Below are positions 26,008-38,084 of a DNA stretch of 38,199 bases, piece after piece. A program made the position numbers and the translations under genes. Location of the stretch: NCBI GenBank assembly GCA_027335345.1, contig DAHWOF010000130.1:1-38199 (forward strand), given 5' to 3'. Source of the DNA: Granulicella sp. GTDB lineage: Bacteria > Acidobacteriota > Terriglobia > Terriglobales > Acidobacteriaceae. Numbering within the stretch: the first letter of the stretch is position 1; the number at the start of each line of letters is the position of its first letter. The notes below the pieces were generated by a model that saw only the letters and a program-made list of their open reading frames with translations, had not been told where the DNA came from and searched no databases.

Positions 26008-27183
26008 CTAGCTGGCGAAGCGATAGGTGCGTTCCTGAAACCATTTGTTGCGCCTGAGGTTCCGGCTCAACAGGAAACAGGAGAGCAGGAGCAGGAGGCT
26101 GATGACGGACCAGCGCGTAAAACCGGAGGGAAGATAATGCCACAGCCCTGCGCTAACGATATTAATCAGTGAGAGTGGCAGCATGAACTTCCACCCGAAG
26201 TTCATCAACTGATCCATGCGCAGGCGCGGAAGTGTGCCGCGAATCCAGATGAAGACCATAAGCATGAGGATCAGTTTGGCAAAGAACCAGAACCAGGAGG
26301 GAATCCAGGTGAGGAAAGAGAAGGGCGCGGCCCAGCCGCCCAGGAAGAGGGTGATGGCCATGGCGCTGCTGGCCATCATGCCCAGGTACTCTGCGACAAA
26401 GAAGAGGGCAAACTTGAAGCCCGAGTACTCGATGAAGTAGCCGGCGATGATCTCAGACTCGCCCTCAGGCATATCGAAGGGGCAGCGGTTGGACTCGGCC
26501 GTGGCCGCAATCATGAAGAGGATGTAGCCGGTGATGCCCCAGGGAGTAAACAAATACCAGTGCGGCCAGATTCCGGTGTAACCCGCCTGCATGTTCACGA
26601 TGGTGACGGTGGAGAGCGAGCCTGCCGCCATAATTGCCACCACGCCAGAAAGAACCATGGGCATCTCATAGCTGATCATCTGAGCGATGGCGCGCATGGC
26701 CCCCAGCAGAGAATACTTGCTGCGGCTGGACCAGCCCGCCATGAAGACGGCCAGTTCCACCATGCTTCCGATGGCGAAAAAGAATAGGACGCCCGCATTC
26801 AGATCAACCACCACCATATTCCTGCCTACCGGCACCACCGAGTACACCAGGAATGAAGCGATGACGATGAGGATAGGCGCCAGCAGGTGGACGAGGTGAT
26901 CCGCGGAGCGAGGAACGATGTCTTCCTTGGTGAGCGACTTGATGCCGTCGGCGGCCGGCTGCAGGATCCCCCACGGACCGGCGCGGTTAGGACCGTAGCG
27001 GTTCTGCATTCTACCCAGGCCTTTGCGCTCCAGCACCGTTGTGATCGCAAACAGCAGGGGAAACACAACCAGTATCGGGAGCACGGACAAAATGGCGGAG
27101 CACAGCGGCTGCAGACCGCTGGGCACATAGCCCATGATCCACTGTTTCAGGAGAACAAAGATCTGATCGATCATCTCAGGCAT
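26008..27183 (-). CDS. nuoH: NADH-quinone oxidoreductase subunit H
   Basis: A 391-residue membrane subunit that forms the quinone-site junction of complex I (E. coli about 325, so it is long, chiefly at its ends). Motifs: LERKGLGRMQNRYGPNRAGPWGILQPAADGIKSLTKEDIVP near residues 50-92, SYEMPMVLSG, FDMPEGESEIIAGYFIEYSG with the charged quinone-channel loop, and RGTLPRLRMDQLMNFGWKFMLPLSLIN near the C-terminus. The ATG gives the expected N-terminal helix. It follows nuoI at 54 bases. Confidence 0.95.
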   Translation of the reverse strand: MPEMIDQIFVLLKQWIMGYVPSGLQPLCSAILSVLPILVVFPLLFAITTVLERKGLGRMQNRYGPNRAGPWGILQPAADGIKSLTKEDIVPRSADHLVHLLAPILIVIASFLVYSVVPVGRNMVVVDLNAGVLFFFAIGSMVELAVFMAGWSSRSKYSLLGAMRAIAQMISYEMPMVLSGVVAIMAAGSLSTVTIVNMQAGYTGIWPHWYLFTPWGITGYILFMIAATAESNRCPFDMPEGESEIIAGYFIEYSGFKFALFFVAEYLGMMASSAMAITLFLGGWAAPFSFLTWIPSWFWFFAKLILMLMVFIWIRGTLPRLRMDQLMNFGWKFMLPLSLINIVSAGLWHYLPSGFTRWSVISLLLLLSCFLLSRNLRRNKWFQERTYRFAS

Positions 27184-27237
27184 GATTGGCTACCATCCAC
27201 CGCGAAATCTTGCTTTCTCCAATAAGTGTCCAAAAGG

Positions 27238-27912
27238 TCATTTCGTCTCCTCTTTGGCGGACGTGTCGGTGTTGGTCCCGGGGGCGGGGACTGGGACATG
27301 CGCAGCGGGGGCAGAGGCCGGCGCTGCGGCCGCTTTGGCAGCAGCGGCAGCCGCGGCCGCCAAAGCAGCCTGCTTTTGCTTCTCTTTTTCCTTCTCTCGC
27401 TCCTCAGCCAAGGCGGCATCGACGGCCGCAGCTTCCGTGGGATGAATCTTGTGATAGTACTCGTTGGACTTGGCCAGCTTGTCTTTGTGGTGGAGCAGAC
27501 CGCCGAAGCGATCGTCCGAACTCAACTCGAACTCGACGTCCATCTTGATGGCATCGAATGGGCAGACTTCGACGCAGATCTGGCAGCTCATGCAGACAGA
27601 GACGTCAATATCGAATCTTACGGGGTAGAACTGGAGCTTGCCGACAGCGTCAGGCTTCTTATCCTTGCTCTTTTCGATGAAGATGCACTTGGGCGGGCAC
27701 TCTTTCTCGCAGATGTGGCAGGAGACGCAGCGCAGGCCCTTCTCCCAGTCGTCGCCGTCGTAGACCAAAAAGGGGAAGTCGCGAGTCCCCTCGATTTGGG
27801 GGAGCCGCTCCTCAGGGTATTGAACTGTGGTCAAGCGCTCTTTGTCGACATAGCTTCCAAAGAAGTTGCGCGCCGTCTCGGCAAGGCCTTTGATGATTCC
27901 GTCCCCTAGCAC
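27238..27912 (-). CDS. nuoI: NADH-quinone oxidoreductase subunit I (2x4Fe-4S), with Ala-rich C-terminal tail
   Basis: A 224-residue iron-sulfur subunit linking the peripheral arm to N2. Cluster motifs are C62xxC65xxC68xxxC72P and C107xxC110xxC113xxxC117P, carrying clusters N6a and N6b. The first 160 residues are the normal domain. From about 161 there is an added tail: a charged helix (EEREKEKEKQKQ), then about 20 mostly Ala residues (AALAAAAAAAAKAAAAPASAP), then a Pro-rich end. Such a tail is not part of the core and may be a linker or docking arm. The matching DNA has inverted GCTTTGGC / GCCAAAGC copies (27332-27339 and 27359-27366). It lies 100 bases after nuoD. Confidence 0.93.
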   Translation of the reverse strand: MLGDGIIKGLAETARNFFGSYVDKERLTTVQYPEERLPQIEGTRDFPFLVYDGDDWEKGLRCVSCHICEKECPPKCIFIEKSKDKKPDAVGKLQFYPVRFDIDVSVCMSCQICVEVCPFDAIKMDVEFELSSDDRFGGLLHHKDKLAKSNEYYHKIHPTEAAAVDAALAEEREKEKEKQKQAALAAAAAAAAKAAAAPASAPAAHVPVPAPGTNTDTSAKEETK

Positions 27913-28012
27913 AGGCAGCCTCCAACACCCTTTGCAATATTCGCCTCAAACAACGTCTCGCTGACCGAACTGCAGCGATCCAAGATTGCCTCATTGTTAT
28001 GCATCTTGAAGT

Positions 28013-29173
28013 TCAACGGTCCACCTCACCCAAGACGATATCCACGCTGCCCAGGATGATGACGACGTCAGAGACGTTGTGACCCAGGCACATCTGTTCG
28101 AGCAGGGTGAGATTGATTAGGCTGGGCGGACGCACCCGGTAGCGGTAGGGATTGGGTCCTCCATCGCTGATGAGGTAAAAGCCCAGCTCGCCCTTAGGGG
28201 CCTCTATCCGCCCGTAGGCCTCACCCGCCTTGGGCCGGAAGTTACGTATCTTGGTGTTTGGATCCATGATGGGGCCGGACGGCAGATCGCGCATCGCCTG
28301 CTTGAGGATCTCGATGGACTCACGCATCTCCAGCAAGCGCATCATGTAGCGGTCGTAGACGTCCCCATGCTCGCCGAGAGGAACCCGGAAGGAAAACCGA
28401 TCATAGATGCCGTACTTGTCCACTTTGCGGAGATCGTAGTTGACCCCCGAAGCCCTGGCCATCGGACCACTGATTCCGGCGTTGATGGCCTGTTCGCGGG
28501 TGACGATGCCGATGCCCTGGGTGCGCGCCATCAGGATCTCGTTGGTCCGCAGCAGCCGTTCAAACTCATCTAGGAATCGCGGAAATCCGTCCACGACCTT
28601 CTGGGCATGCTCCATCCACCCGGAGGGAAGGTCGCGGCGGCAACCTCCGAAGCGCATGTAGTTGCACATCATGCGTGAACCTGTGAGGGCTTCAAAGAGA
28701 TCCAGAATCTTCTCCCGCTCGCGGAAGGCGTACATCAGGGGAGTACCGCTGGCCCCCATATCCTGCAACAGGAAGCCAATCAGGCCGGCGTGGTTCTGCA
28801 GCCGGGTCAGCTCACCTGTGATGACGCGCAGGTACTCGGCGCGCTCCGGCACGGGAATGCCGGCCAGTTTCTCCACGGCCAGTGCATAGGCCCAGTTGTT
28901 AGTGATGGAGCAGATGTAATCCAGGCGGTCGGTGTAGGGCATGGAGCCCAGATAGGTCTCATGCTCAGCGATCTTCTCGTGATTGCGGTGCAGGTAGCCA
29001 AAGACAGGCTTCAGCTTGACCACACGTTCTCCATCCAGCACGATGTTCATTCGGAAGACGCCGTGTGTGGAGGGGTGATGGGGTCCCATGGAGATCTCCA
29101 GCAGATCGCCGTGGAGATGGTCGTTGGCCGGCTGGGAGATGGTATCGATGGAGACTTCGGTCAGAACGCTCAT
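28013..29173 (-). CDS. nuoD: NADH-quinone oxidoreductase subunit D (49 kDa type)
   Basis: A 386-residue peripheral-arm subunit that forms the quinone site with NuoB. Motifs: [17 protein letters not shown] near residue 33, [41 protein letters not shown], and the conserved end [36 protein letters not shown]. The C-terminus has the family-typical Asp-Arg end and no NiFe cysteine pairs, so it is NuoD and not a hydrogenase. ATG at 29173 overlaps the nuoC stop (ATGA). Confidence 0.96.
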   Translation of the reverse strand: MSVLTEVSIDTISQPANDHLHGDLLEISMGPHHPSTHGVFRMNIVLDGERVVKLKPVFGYLHRNHEKIAEHETYLGSMPYTDRLDYICSITNNWAYALAVEKLAGIPVPERAEYLRVITGELTRLQNHAGLIGFLLQDMGASGTPLMYAFREREKILDLFEALTGSRMMCNYMRFGGCRRDLPSGWMEHAQKVVDGFPRFLDEFERLLRTNEILMARTQGIGIVTREQAINAGISGPMARASGVNYDLRKVDKYGIYDRFSFRVPLGEHGDVYDRYMMRLLEMRESIEILKQAMRDLPSGPIMDPNTKIRNFRPKAGEAYGRIEAPKGELGFYLISDGGPNPYRYRVRPPSLINLTLLEQMCLGHNVSDVVIILGSVDIVLGEVDR

Positions 29174-29823
29174 CTTGCTTCCTCTGCTCCGGATAGTGCT
29201 TCCTGCGCCGCGTAATGGGCTTGGGTTCGCCTGAGCACCTCATCGTGGGCGGTTGGTTCGTACTCATAGTCATCCGGATCGACGTAGTCTTTGCGCATGG
29301 GGTGGTCGGTGAAGTCCTCCCACATCAGCAACCGGCGCAGATCGGGATGGCCGTCAAAGACGATGCCGAACAGGTCATAGACCTCTCGCTCCTGAAACTC
29401 CGCGCTGCGCCAAACTGGGGTCAGGGAAGGGAGGTGAACCCGCTCCGCGCGGTCCCCGGTGCGCATGCGCAGCACCAGAGGACCCTGGCGGTTTTCCTGT
29501 GAAAAAAGGTGGTAGACCACCTCCAGATAGTTGCCTGTGGAGATCTTGACCAGCTCTTCAACCTCCTTCTCCACGCCGTCGACGATCTTCTTCGTCTTTT
29601 GCTTGGAGGAGGTCTCTTTGAGGGGCCAATCGATTCCGGTGACGTTGGAGCAGTAATCAAAGTGTGGGCTGGCGCCGTCTCGCAAAAAGCTGGCCACAGT
29701 CAGGGCATGCTCTGGATCCACAAGCAGAGAGTGCTGGCCGGATGGGCTCGCGTTCGGGAGGATCTCCAGGGAGCAACCGGGTACATTGGCTTCAATTTGA
29801 GATTTAATCTCTTCCAGATTCAT
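29170..29823 (-). CDS. nuoC: NADH-quinone oxidoreductase subunit C (30 kDa type)
   Basis: A 217-residue peripheral subunit that is not fused to NuoD. The family signature is [36 protein letters not shown] near residues 145-180. A Lys-rich insert ([22 protein letters not shown], about residues 66-87) breaks the normal domain. Start choice: the frame is open to 29919, but only ATG 29823 (MNLEEIKSQ) or 29835 gives the usual N-terminus; both overlap the end of nuoB. Overlap with nuoD suggests coupling. Confidence 0.92.
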   Translation of the reverse strand: MNLEEIKSQIEANVPGCSLEILPNASPSGQHSLLVDPEHALTVASFLRDGASPHFDYCSNVTGIDWPLKETSSKQKTKKIVDGVEKEVEELVKISTGNYLEVVYHLFSQENRQGPLVLRMRTGDRAERVHLPSLTPVWRSAEFQEREVYDLFGIVFDGHPDLRRLLMWEDFTDHPMRKDYVDPDDYEYEPTAHDEVLRRTQAHYAAQEALSGAEEAR

Positions 29824-30445
29824 TTGGGCCTGCATTTGAGATGTTAACCAACGGAGCATGCCAGATGGCGTCGTTCCGTGTAGGGGTAAGGTCGTGCTGG
29901 CCGTATTGCGGCACGACAAACTCGCTCGGCTGTTCCTCCTGGAGATGGCGGGGGCGACCGGGACCGGTGAGCTGCTGCTCGTCGATCTTCCGCTGCAGCA
30001 TCAAAAATGCATCCAACAGCGCCTCCGGACGGGGAGGGCAGCCGGGGATGAAGACATCGACGGGGATATAGCGATCGATGCCCTTGAGCACGTTATAGCC
30101 CTGCTTGAAGGGCCCGCCGGAGATAGCGCATGCGCCCATGGAGATGACGTACTTGGGTTCCGCCATCTGGTTATAGAGACGTACTACCTGCGGAGCCATC
30201 TTTTTGGTGACGGTTCCAGCGACGATCATAAGATCCGCCTGGCGCGGCGAGGGACGAAAGACCTCGGCTCCGAAGCGGGCCAGATCGTAGCGCGCCATGG
30301 TAGTGGCGATCATCTCAATGGCGCAGCAGGCGAGACCGAAGTTGAGCGGCCAGATGGAGCTTTTGCGGCCCCAGTTGTAAAGCTCCTGGAGAGAAGTGGC
30401 GACCACACCTTGGCGCCTCAACTCACTTTTTAGCTGTTCATCCAT
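29804..30445 (-). CDS. nuoB: NADH-quinone oxidoreductase subunit B (N2 cluster)
   Basis: A 213-residue peripheral subunit that holds the terminal 4Fe-4S cluster N2, which reduces quinone. All four ligands are visible: tandem C40-C41 in [11 protein letters not shown]106 in [11 protein letters not shown] and C136 in [32 protein letters not shown] is the standard loop. The ATG at 30445 is 132 bases after nuoA. The C-terminal 40 residues are an added low-conservation tail that overlaps the nuoC start. Confidence 0.96.
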   Translation of the reverse strand: MDEQLKSELRRQGVVATSLQELYNWGRKSSIWPLNFGLACCAIEMIATTMARYDLARFGAEVFRPSPRQADLMIVAGTVTKKMAPQVVRLYNQMAEPKYVISMGACAISGGPFKQGYNVLKGIDRYIPVDVFIPGCPPRPEALLDAFLMLQRKIDEQQLTGPGRPRHLQEEQPSEFVVPQYGQHDLTPTRNDAIWHAPLVNISNAGPNESGRD

Positions 30446-30577
30446 GCCTTAGAACCCTTTGAGCGGATGTTTCAGTTGGTTTTGCAGGACCAAACCGACG
30501 CTACTTGCAGTTTACTTTGATGCTGCAACAGCTGTAGCCCGATGGCTGGTGGATGTTTGAGGAATGCGAACGGTGGA

Positions 30578-30949
30578 TCAGGTCCAGGAGAGTACGTTCT
30601 TCTGCCAGGCCCAGACGAGCCCTTCTACAAGGAGAAGCAGAAACACCAGCATGGAGACGGACTCTGCCACAGTGAAGCCCCCGAACGCGACAGCGAACGG
30701 CAGAAGGAAGACAGCTTCCACGTCAAAGATAAGAAAGATGATGGCGTAGAGGTAATAGCCTGGCTTGAACTTGATCCAGGCATCGCCGTTGGACTCCAAG
30801 CCACACTCATAAATCGCGTTTTTGGTGGGGCCTGCCTTTTGCGGAGAAAACTTTTTGGCCCATACCCATGCCAGAGCCAACGGACCGATGGCGAAAGCCG
30901 CGCCTGCAATCAAGAGCACAATAACCGGAAGGTACATGTGATTCGTCAT
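30578..30949 (-). CDS. nuoA: NADH-quinone oxidoreductase subunit A
   Basis: A 123-residue, three-helix membrane subunit. Motifs: KNAIYECGLESNGDAWIKF in the loop between TM1 and TM2 (region around the quinone tunnel) and IFLIFDVEAVFLLPFAV in TM2, with Asp and Glu in the membrane. First gene of the operon and divergent from the pyruvate:ferredoxin oxidoreductase gene. ATG 30949 follows a GATGAG-like sequence; an ATG four codons later is less likely. Confidence 0.94.
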   Translation of the reverse strand: MTNHMYLPVIVLLIAGAAFAIGPLALAWVWAKKFSPQKAGPTKNAIYECGLESNGDAWIKFKPGYYLYAIIFLIFDVEAVFLLPFAVAFGGFTVAESVSMLVFLLLLVEGLVWAWQKNVLSWT

Positions 30950-30986
30950 AGCTCATCTTTACTTTACCAGAGACGAAACAAATCAG

Positions 30987-31002
30987 TGTGACATTGATCA
31001 CA
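30987..31002. promoter_or_regulatory. Crp/Fnr-type operator, TGTGA-N6-TCACA
   Basis: TGTGACATTGATCACA is a perfect consensus Crp site (both half-sites exact), centred at 30994.5 in the 78-base gap between nuoA and the PFOR gene. A GAGAAT box at 31024-31029 would place a plus-strand start near 31036, with the operator at -41.5, the class II position. On the minus strand TGGTAAAGT (extended -10) at 30961-30969 would put the operator near -40, but the nuoA leader would then be only about 5 bases. The operator itself is seen; the promoters are inference. Confidence 0.65.
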
Positions 31003-31027
31003 ACAGGACGACTCCCAGCCGCTGAGA

Positions 31028-34693
<3,666 letters not shown>

Positions 34694-35040
34694 TAATCGC
34701 ACTGCAGATGGTTGCTCCTGAAGGAGACCATTGCAGGGCGTCAAGATGCTCCTCAAACCATCACCGAACTGGCGCGGAGCCAGCAAATTCGCCCATTGGA
34801 AAAGTTGAGAAGATAGCCCGAAGGGCGCCGTTTCGCAGGCAAGACAACTTATGAAGATTGAGCATTTCGAGGTGCGGCAAACCCGGCTCGATAGCGAACG
34901 GTTGCGGGGAAGGAATACAATCTCTGGTGGTATATGACGAGCCGGTTGCTATGACGGCTGCGGGAGCGAAACGCGAGTTTTCCTGCCTTCCCGACCATCC
35001 GCAGAACTCTATCGGCGCAACAAGATGGAAGGATTTATCA
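34694..35040 (+). other. 347-base nifJ-korA intergenic region with a long hairpin
   Basis: No gene that I can support lies here. At 34702-34736 there is a long stem-loop: CTGCA/TGCAG, ATGGT/ACCAT and CTCC/GGAG pair in nested order with bulges G and TG and a TGAA loop. It starts 9 bases after the nifJ stop codon. No T-run follows, so it may protect the nifJ 3' end or attenuate read-through, not terminate fully. A 28-codon ORF (34851-34937) and an open frame continuing upstream of korA are judged to be noncoding. GGAAGGA (35027-35033) is the korA ribosome site. Confidence 0.45.
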
Positions 35041-36894
35041 ATGGCTACCACGAATCTCGAAGCTGAGAGTCTGTCCGCAGCAGACTCGATTGTTCACCCC
35101 AAGAAATTGGTGAACGATTTCACCATCCAGGTCGCAACGGTAAACGGATCTGGATCACAGTCCGCGAACAGCATCCTGCTCCGGAGCATCTTTCGAATGG
35201 GGGTTCCAGTCTCCGGCAAGAACCTGTTTCCATCCAACATTGCAGGACTGCCCACGTGGTTTCTGATTCGCGCCAACCGTGATGGCTGGGTGGCGCGCAA
35301 GGGGCACGTGGATCTGCTGATTGCGTTGAATCCAGAGACCGTGTTGGACGATATTCGCAAACTGCCGGCGGGTGGGGCTGCGATCTATGACGAAAGCTTC
35401 TCGATCGGAGACCGTCGCGCCGATGTGGTGTACTATCCCGTTCCCTTCGATCAACTGGTAGCTGCGACCGGGGCGGAGATGAAGGTTCGCAAGCTGATCA
35501 AGAACATGGTCTATGTGGGCGTGGCGGCGCAGCTCCTGGCCATCGACATGAAGGGCCTGGAGAGCATCGTTCGGCAGCAGTTTTCTCGCAAGGCCGCAGT
35601 GGCGGATCTGAACTGGAAGGCGGTTCAGCTCGGTTTTGATTATGCCGCCAGCTCGCTGACCAAGCAGGATGGGCTCATGGTTGAGCCGATGAACGCCACA
35701 CAGGGCAAGATCATCATCGATGGAAATGCGGCCTGCGCCATGGGTGCGATGTTCGCCGGAGTGACGGTGGTGAGCTGGTATCCGATCACTCCGTCAACCA
35801 GCGTGGTGGAAGATCTGATCAAGTACATGAAGAAGTACCGGGTGGAGAAGGACGGCAAGGCCACCTTTGCCATCGTGCAGGCCGAGGATGAGCTGGCCGC
35901 AATGGGGATGGTGCTGGGCGCGGGATGGGGCGGAGCTCGCTCCATGACGGCGACATCCGGACCTGGCATCTCGCTGATGGCGGAGTTTGCCGGGCTCGGA
36001 TACTTTGCCGAGATCCCGGGTGTCATTATTGACGTGCAAAGAACCGGCCCTTCAACGGGACTGCCGACCCGCACGCAGCAGTGCGATATCGCCTTCATCT
36101 CCGGGCTGTCGCATGGCGATACCAAGCACGTGATGCTGCTTCCGGGCTCGGTGAAAGAGTGCTTCGAGCTGGCCATTGAGGCCTTTGACGTTGCGGAGAT
36201 GCTCCAAACTCCTGTGTTCATTCTGAGCGATCTGGATTTGGGGATGAACAACTGGATGTCCGATCCATTCGAATATCCAGAGAAACCGATCAATCGAGGA
36301 AAGGTATTGAACGCGAAGCAACTGGAAGAGTTGGGAGAGTTTGCCCGTTACAAGGACGTGGATGGCGACGGCATTCCTTACCGGACGCTACCTGGGACAA
36401 ACCATACCAAAGCGGCGTACTTCACGCGCGGTACGGGCAAAAATGAGAGGGCGCTGTACTCGGAGAGGCCGGAGGACTATGCGCAGAACATGCAGCGGTT
36501 GGCTCGCAAGTTCGAAACCGCAAAGACCTTGGTCCCCAAGCCTGTACTGAAGGGAACGGGGAAGGAGAAGATAGGCATCATCGCCTTCGGGAGCAGCGAT
36601 CCTGCCGTGCTGGAGAGCCGGGATCAGTTACAACGCGAAGCCAGGATCGAGACCGACTATCTGCGCCTTCGGGCTTATCCGTTTACGCAGGAGGTCAATG
36701 ACTTCGTGGCTCGCCACGAGACCATCTTTGTGGTGGAACAGAACCGCGATGGCCAGATGCGAAACCTGTTGAAGACCGACCTGGATGCATCCGAGGCTGT
36801 CAAGCTGCACTCGATCACCTACTTTGCCGGCCTGCCGATAGAGGCGAGGGTTATTACCGAGGCTATCACCAAATTTGAAGGAGCAAGAAAGTAA
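35041..36894 (+). CDS. korA: 2-oxoacid:ferredoxin oxidoreductase, fused gamma-alpha subunit
   Basis: A 617-residue subunit of a two-gene 2-oxoacid:ferredoxin oxidoreductase (KorAB type). The N-terminal gamma domain (about 15-200) has TVNGSGSQSANSILLRSIFRMG and VARKGHVDLLIALN. The alpha domain starts near 220 with GNAACAMGAMFAG, then SWYPITPSTSVVEDL (about 243-257) and the SATSGPGISLMAEFAGLGYFAEIP-type loop. A C-terminal GxGKEKIGIIAFGSSDPAV domain follows. Annotated as 2-oxoglutarate type by similarity, but pyruvate or branched-chain substrates cannot be excluded. The open frame begins earlier; ATG 35041 with GGAAGGA seven bases before it is preferred. Two bases separate it from korB. Confidence 0.9.
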   Translation: MATTNLEAESLSAADSIVHPKKLVNDFTIQVATVNGSGSQSANSILLRSIFRMGVPVSGKNLFPSNIAGLPTWFLIRANRDGWVARKGHVDLLIALNPETVLDDIRKLPAGGAAIYDESFSIGDRRADVVYYPVPFDQLVAATGAEMKVRKLIKNMVYVGVAAQLLAIDMKGLESIVRQQFSRKAAVADLNWKAVQLGFDYAASSLTKQDGLMVEPMNATQGKIIIDGNAACAMGAMFAGVTVVSWYPITPSTSVVEDLIKYMKKYRVEKDGKATFAIVQAEDELAAMGMVLGAGWGGARSMTATSGPGISLMAEFAGLGYFAEIPGVIIDVQRTGPSTGLPTRTQQCDIAFISGLSHGDTKHVMLLPGSVKECFELAIEAFDVAEMLQTPVFILSDLDLGMNNWMSDPFEYPEKPINRGKVLNAKQLEELGEFARYKDVDGDGIPYRTLPGTNHTKAAYFTRGTGKNERALYSERPEDYAQNMQRLARKFETAKTLVPKPVLKGTGKEKIGIIAFGSSDPAVLESRDQLQREARIETDYLRLRAYPFTQEVNDFVARHETIFVVEQNRDGQMRNLLKTDLDASEAVKLHSITYFAGLPIEARVITEAITKFEGARK

Positions 36895-36896
36895 TC

Positions 36897-37943
36897 ATGG
36901 CAACCTCACCCGTCCCATCCACACCTGCGCGGACCAATCAGATCGGCCTTGAGATCCTGGATTACCGCGGCAGCAAGTCTACTCTCTGCGCCGGTTGCGG
37001 TCATAACGCGATCTCCGAGCGTCTGATCGAAGCATTTTACGAGATGGGCGTTCCGCCAGAGGAGGTGATGAAGATGAGCGGCATCGGCTGCTCCTCCAAG
37101 TCGCCGGCGTACTTCATGTCTCGCTCTTTCAGTTTCAACTCCGTGCATGGACGCATGCCGGCAGTGGCGACCGGAGCTCTGCTAGCCAACAAGACCATGC
37201 GGTCGATTGGCATCAGCGGAGACGGGGATACCGTCTCCATCGGGCTTGGGCAGTTCATGCACTTGCTACGCCGCAATCTGCCCATCATTTACATTGTTGA
37301 GGACAATGGAGTGTACGGGCTTACCAAAGGGCAGTTTTCCGCAACCGCCGATATTGGTTCGAAGCTGAAGACGGGCGTTGTCAATGACATGCCGCCCATC
37401 GATATCTGTGCGCTGGCGATCCAGGTGGGAGCTACTTTCGTAGGCCGATCGTTCTCCGGGGACAAGAAGCAGCTCTCCACGATGCTGAAGGCGGCCATTG
37501 CTCACAAGGGAACCGTCTTGCTGGATATCATCTCCCCGTGTGTCACCTTCAATGACCATGAGGGTTCCACAAAGAGCTACAAGTACATGAAAGAGCACGA
37601 TGAGGCAGTCAACGAAGCCGGCTTTATCGCTCCGTTTGAGGATATCGCCGTGGAGTACGATCACAATACCACCGTGGATGTTCAGCTGCATGACGGCTCG
37701 CATCTGCGGCTGCGCAAGATTCATGAGGATTACGCTCCGACCAGCAAGACGGGCGCGATCAGCATGCTCACCGAGGCGCACGATTCAGGCGAGGTCCTTA
37801 CGGGTGTCTTCTATGTGAACCCGCAAGGGATGGATTTTGTGACGCGGCTGAATTTGATTGACGAACCGCTTTCGTTCGCCTCTGAGGCTCGGGTGCGCCC
37901 TGGTCCTGAGGTCCTCACGGCGCTGATGCAAGAACTTGCTTAG
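36897..37943 (+). CDS. korB: 2-oxoacid:ferredoxin oxidoreductase, beta subunit
   Basis: A 348-residue TPP and 4Fe-4S subunit that pairs with the upstream gamma-alpha subunit. Cluster ligands are visible in LCAGCGHNAISERL (C31, C34) and GIGCSSK (C65), with a further Cys in ISPCVTFNDHEG. The TPP motif is GDGDTVSIG (108-116) through EDNGVYGLTKGQ, with N137 as the metal ligand. Length is standard for KorB. It has no ferredoxin domain and no ferredoxin gene lies nearby. Last gene before a strong terminator. Confidence 0.93.
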   Translation: MATSPVPSTPARTNQIGLEILDYRGSKSTLCAGCGHNAISERLIEAFYEMGVPPEEVMKMSGIGCSSKSPAYFMSRSFSFNSVHGRMPAVATGALLANKTMRSIGISGDGDTVSIGLGQFMHLLRRNLPIIYIVEDNGVYGLTKGQFSATADIGSKLKTGVVNDMPPIDICALAIQVGATFVGRSFSGDKKQLSTMLKAAIAHKGTVLLDIISPCVTFNDHEGSTKSYKYMKEHDEAVNEAGFIAPFEDIAVEYDHNTTVDVQLHDGSHLRLRKIHEDYAPTSKTGAISMLTEAHDSGEVLTGVFYVNPQGMDFVTRLNLIDEPLSFASEARVRPGPEVLTALMQELA

Positions 37944-37967
37944 ATTGCGACAAATCAACGACAGTGG

Positions 37968-37999
37968 AAGGGCCCTGCCATCATCCGCGGGGCCCTTTC
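37968..37999 (+). terminator. Intrinsic terminator after korB
   Basis: AAGGGCCC (37968-37975) pairs with GGGCCCTT (37990-37997) across a 14-base loop, and TCTCGT follows. It is 25 bases after the korB stop codon, in the right orientation. The 8-bp GC-rich stem makes this convincing in spite of a short T-run. Confidence 0.75.
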
Positions 38000-38084
38000 T
38001 CGTATGAACTAGTATAACGACCGGATAAATAGGTAATCAAGCTAGATGCTTGCGCAGCCCGATTCCTGGCATTATAGCTGAGGT

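Noticed and set aside
27301-27366. GC-rich inverted repeats as a regulatory element
   Set aside because: They are explained by alanine codons of the NuoI tail.
34851-34937. 28-codon ORF between nifJ and korA
   Set aside because: No ribosome binding site before its ATG and no recognisable feature; too short to support.
34858-35040. Upstream extension of the korA frame from a TTG
   Set aside because: The added 61 residues have no family similarity, and ATG 35041 has a good ribosome site at the normal N-terminus.
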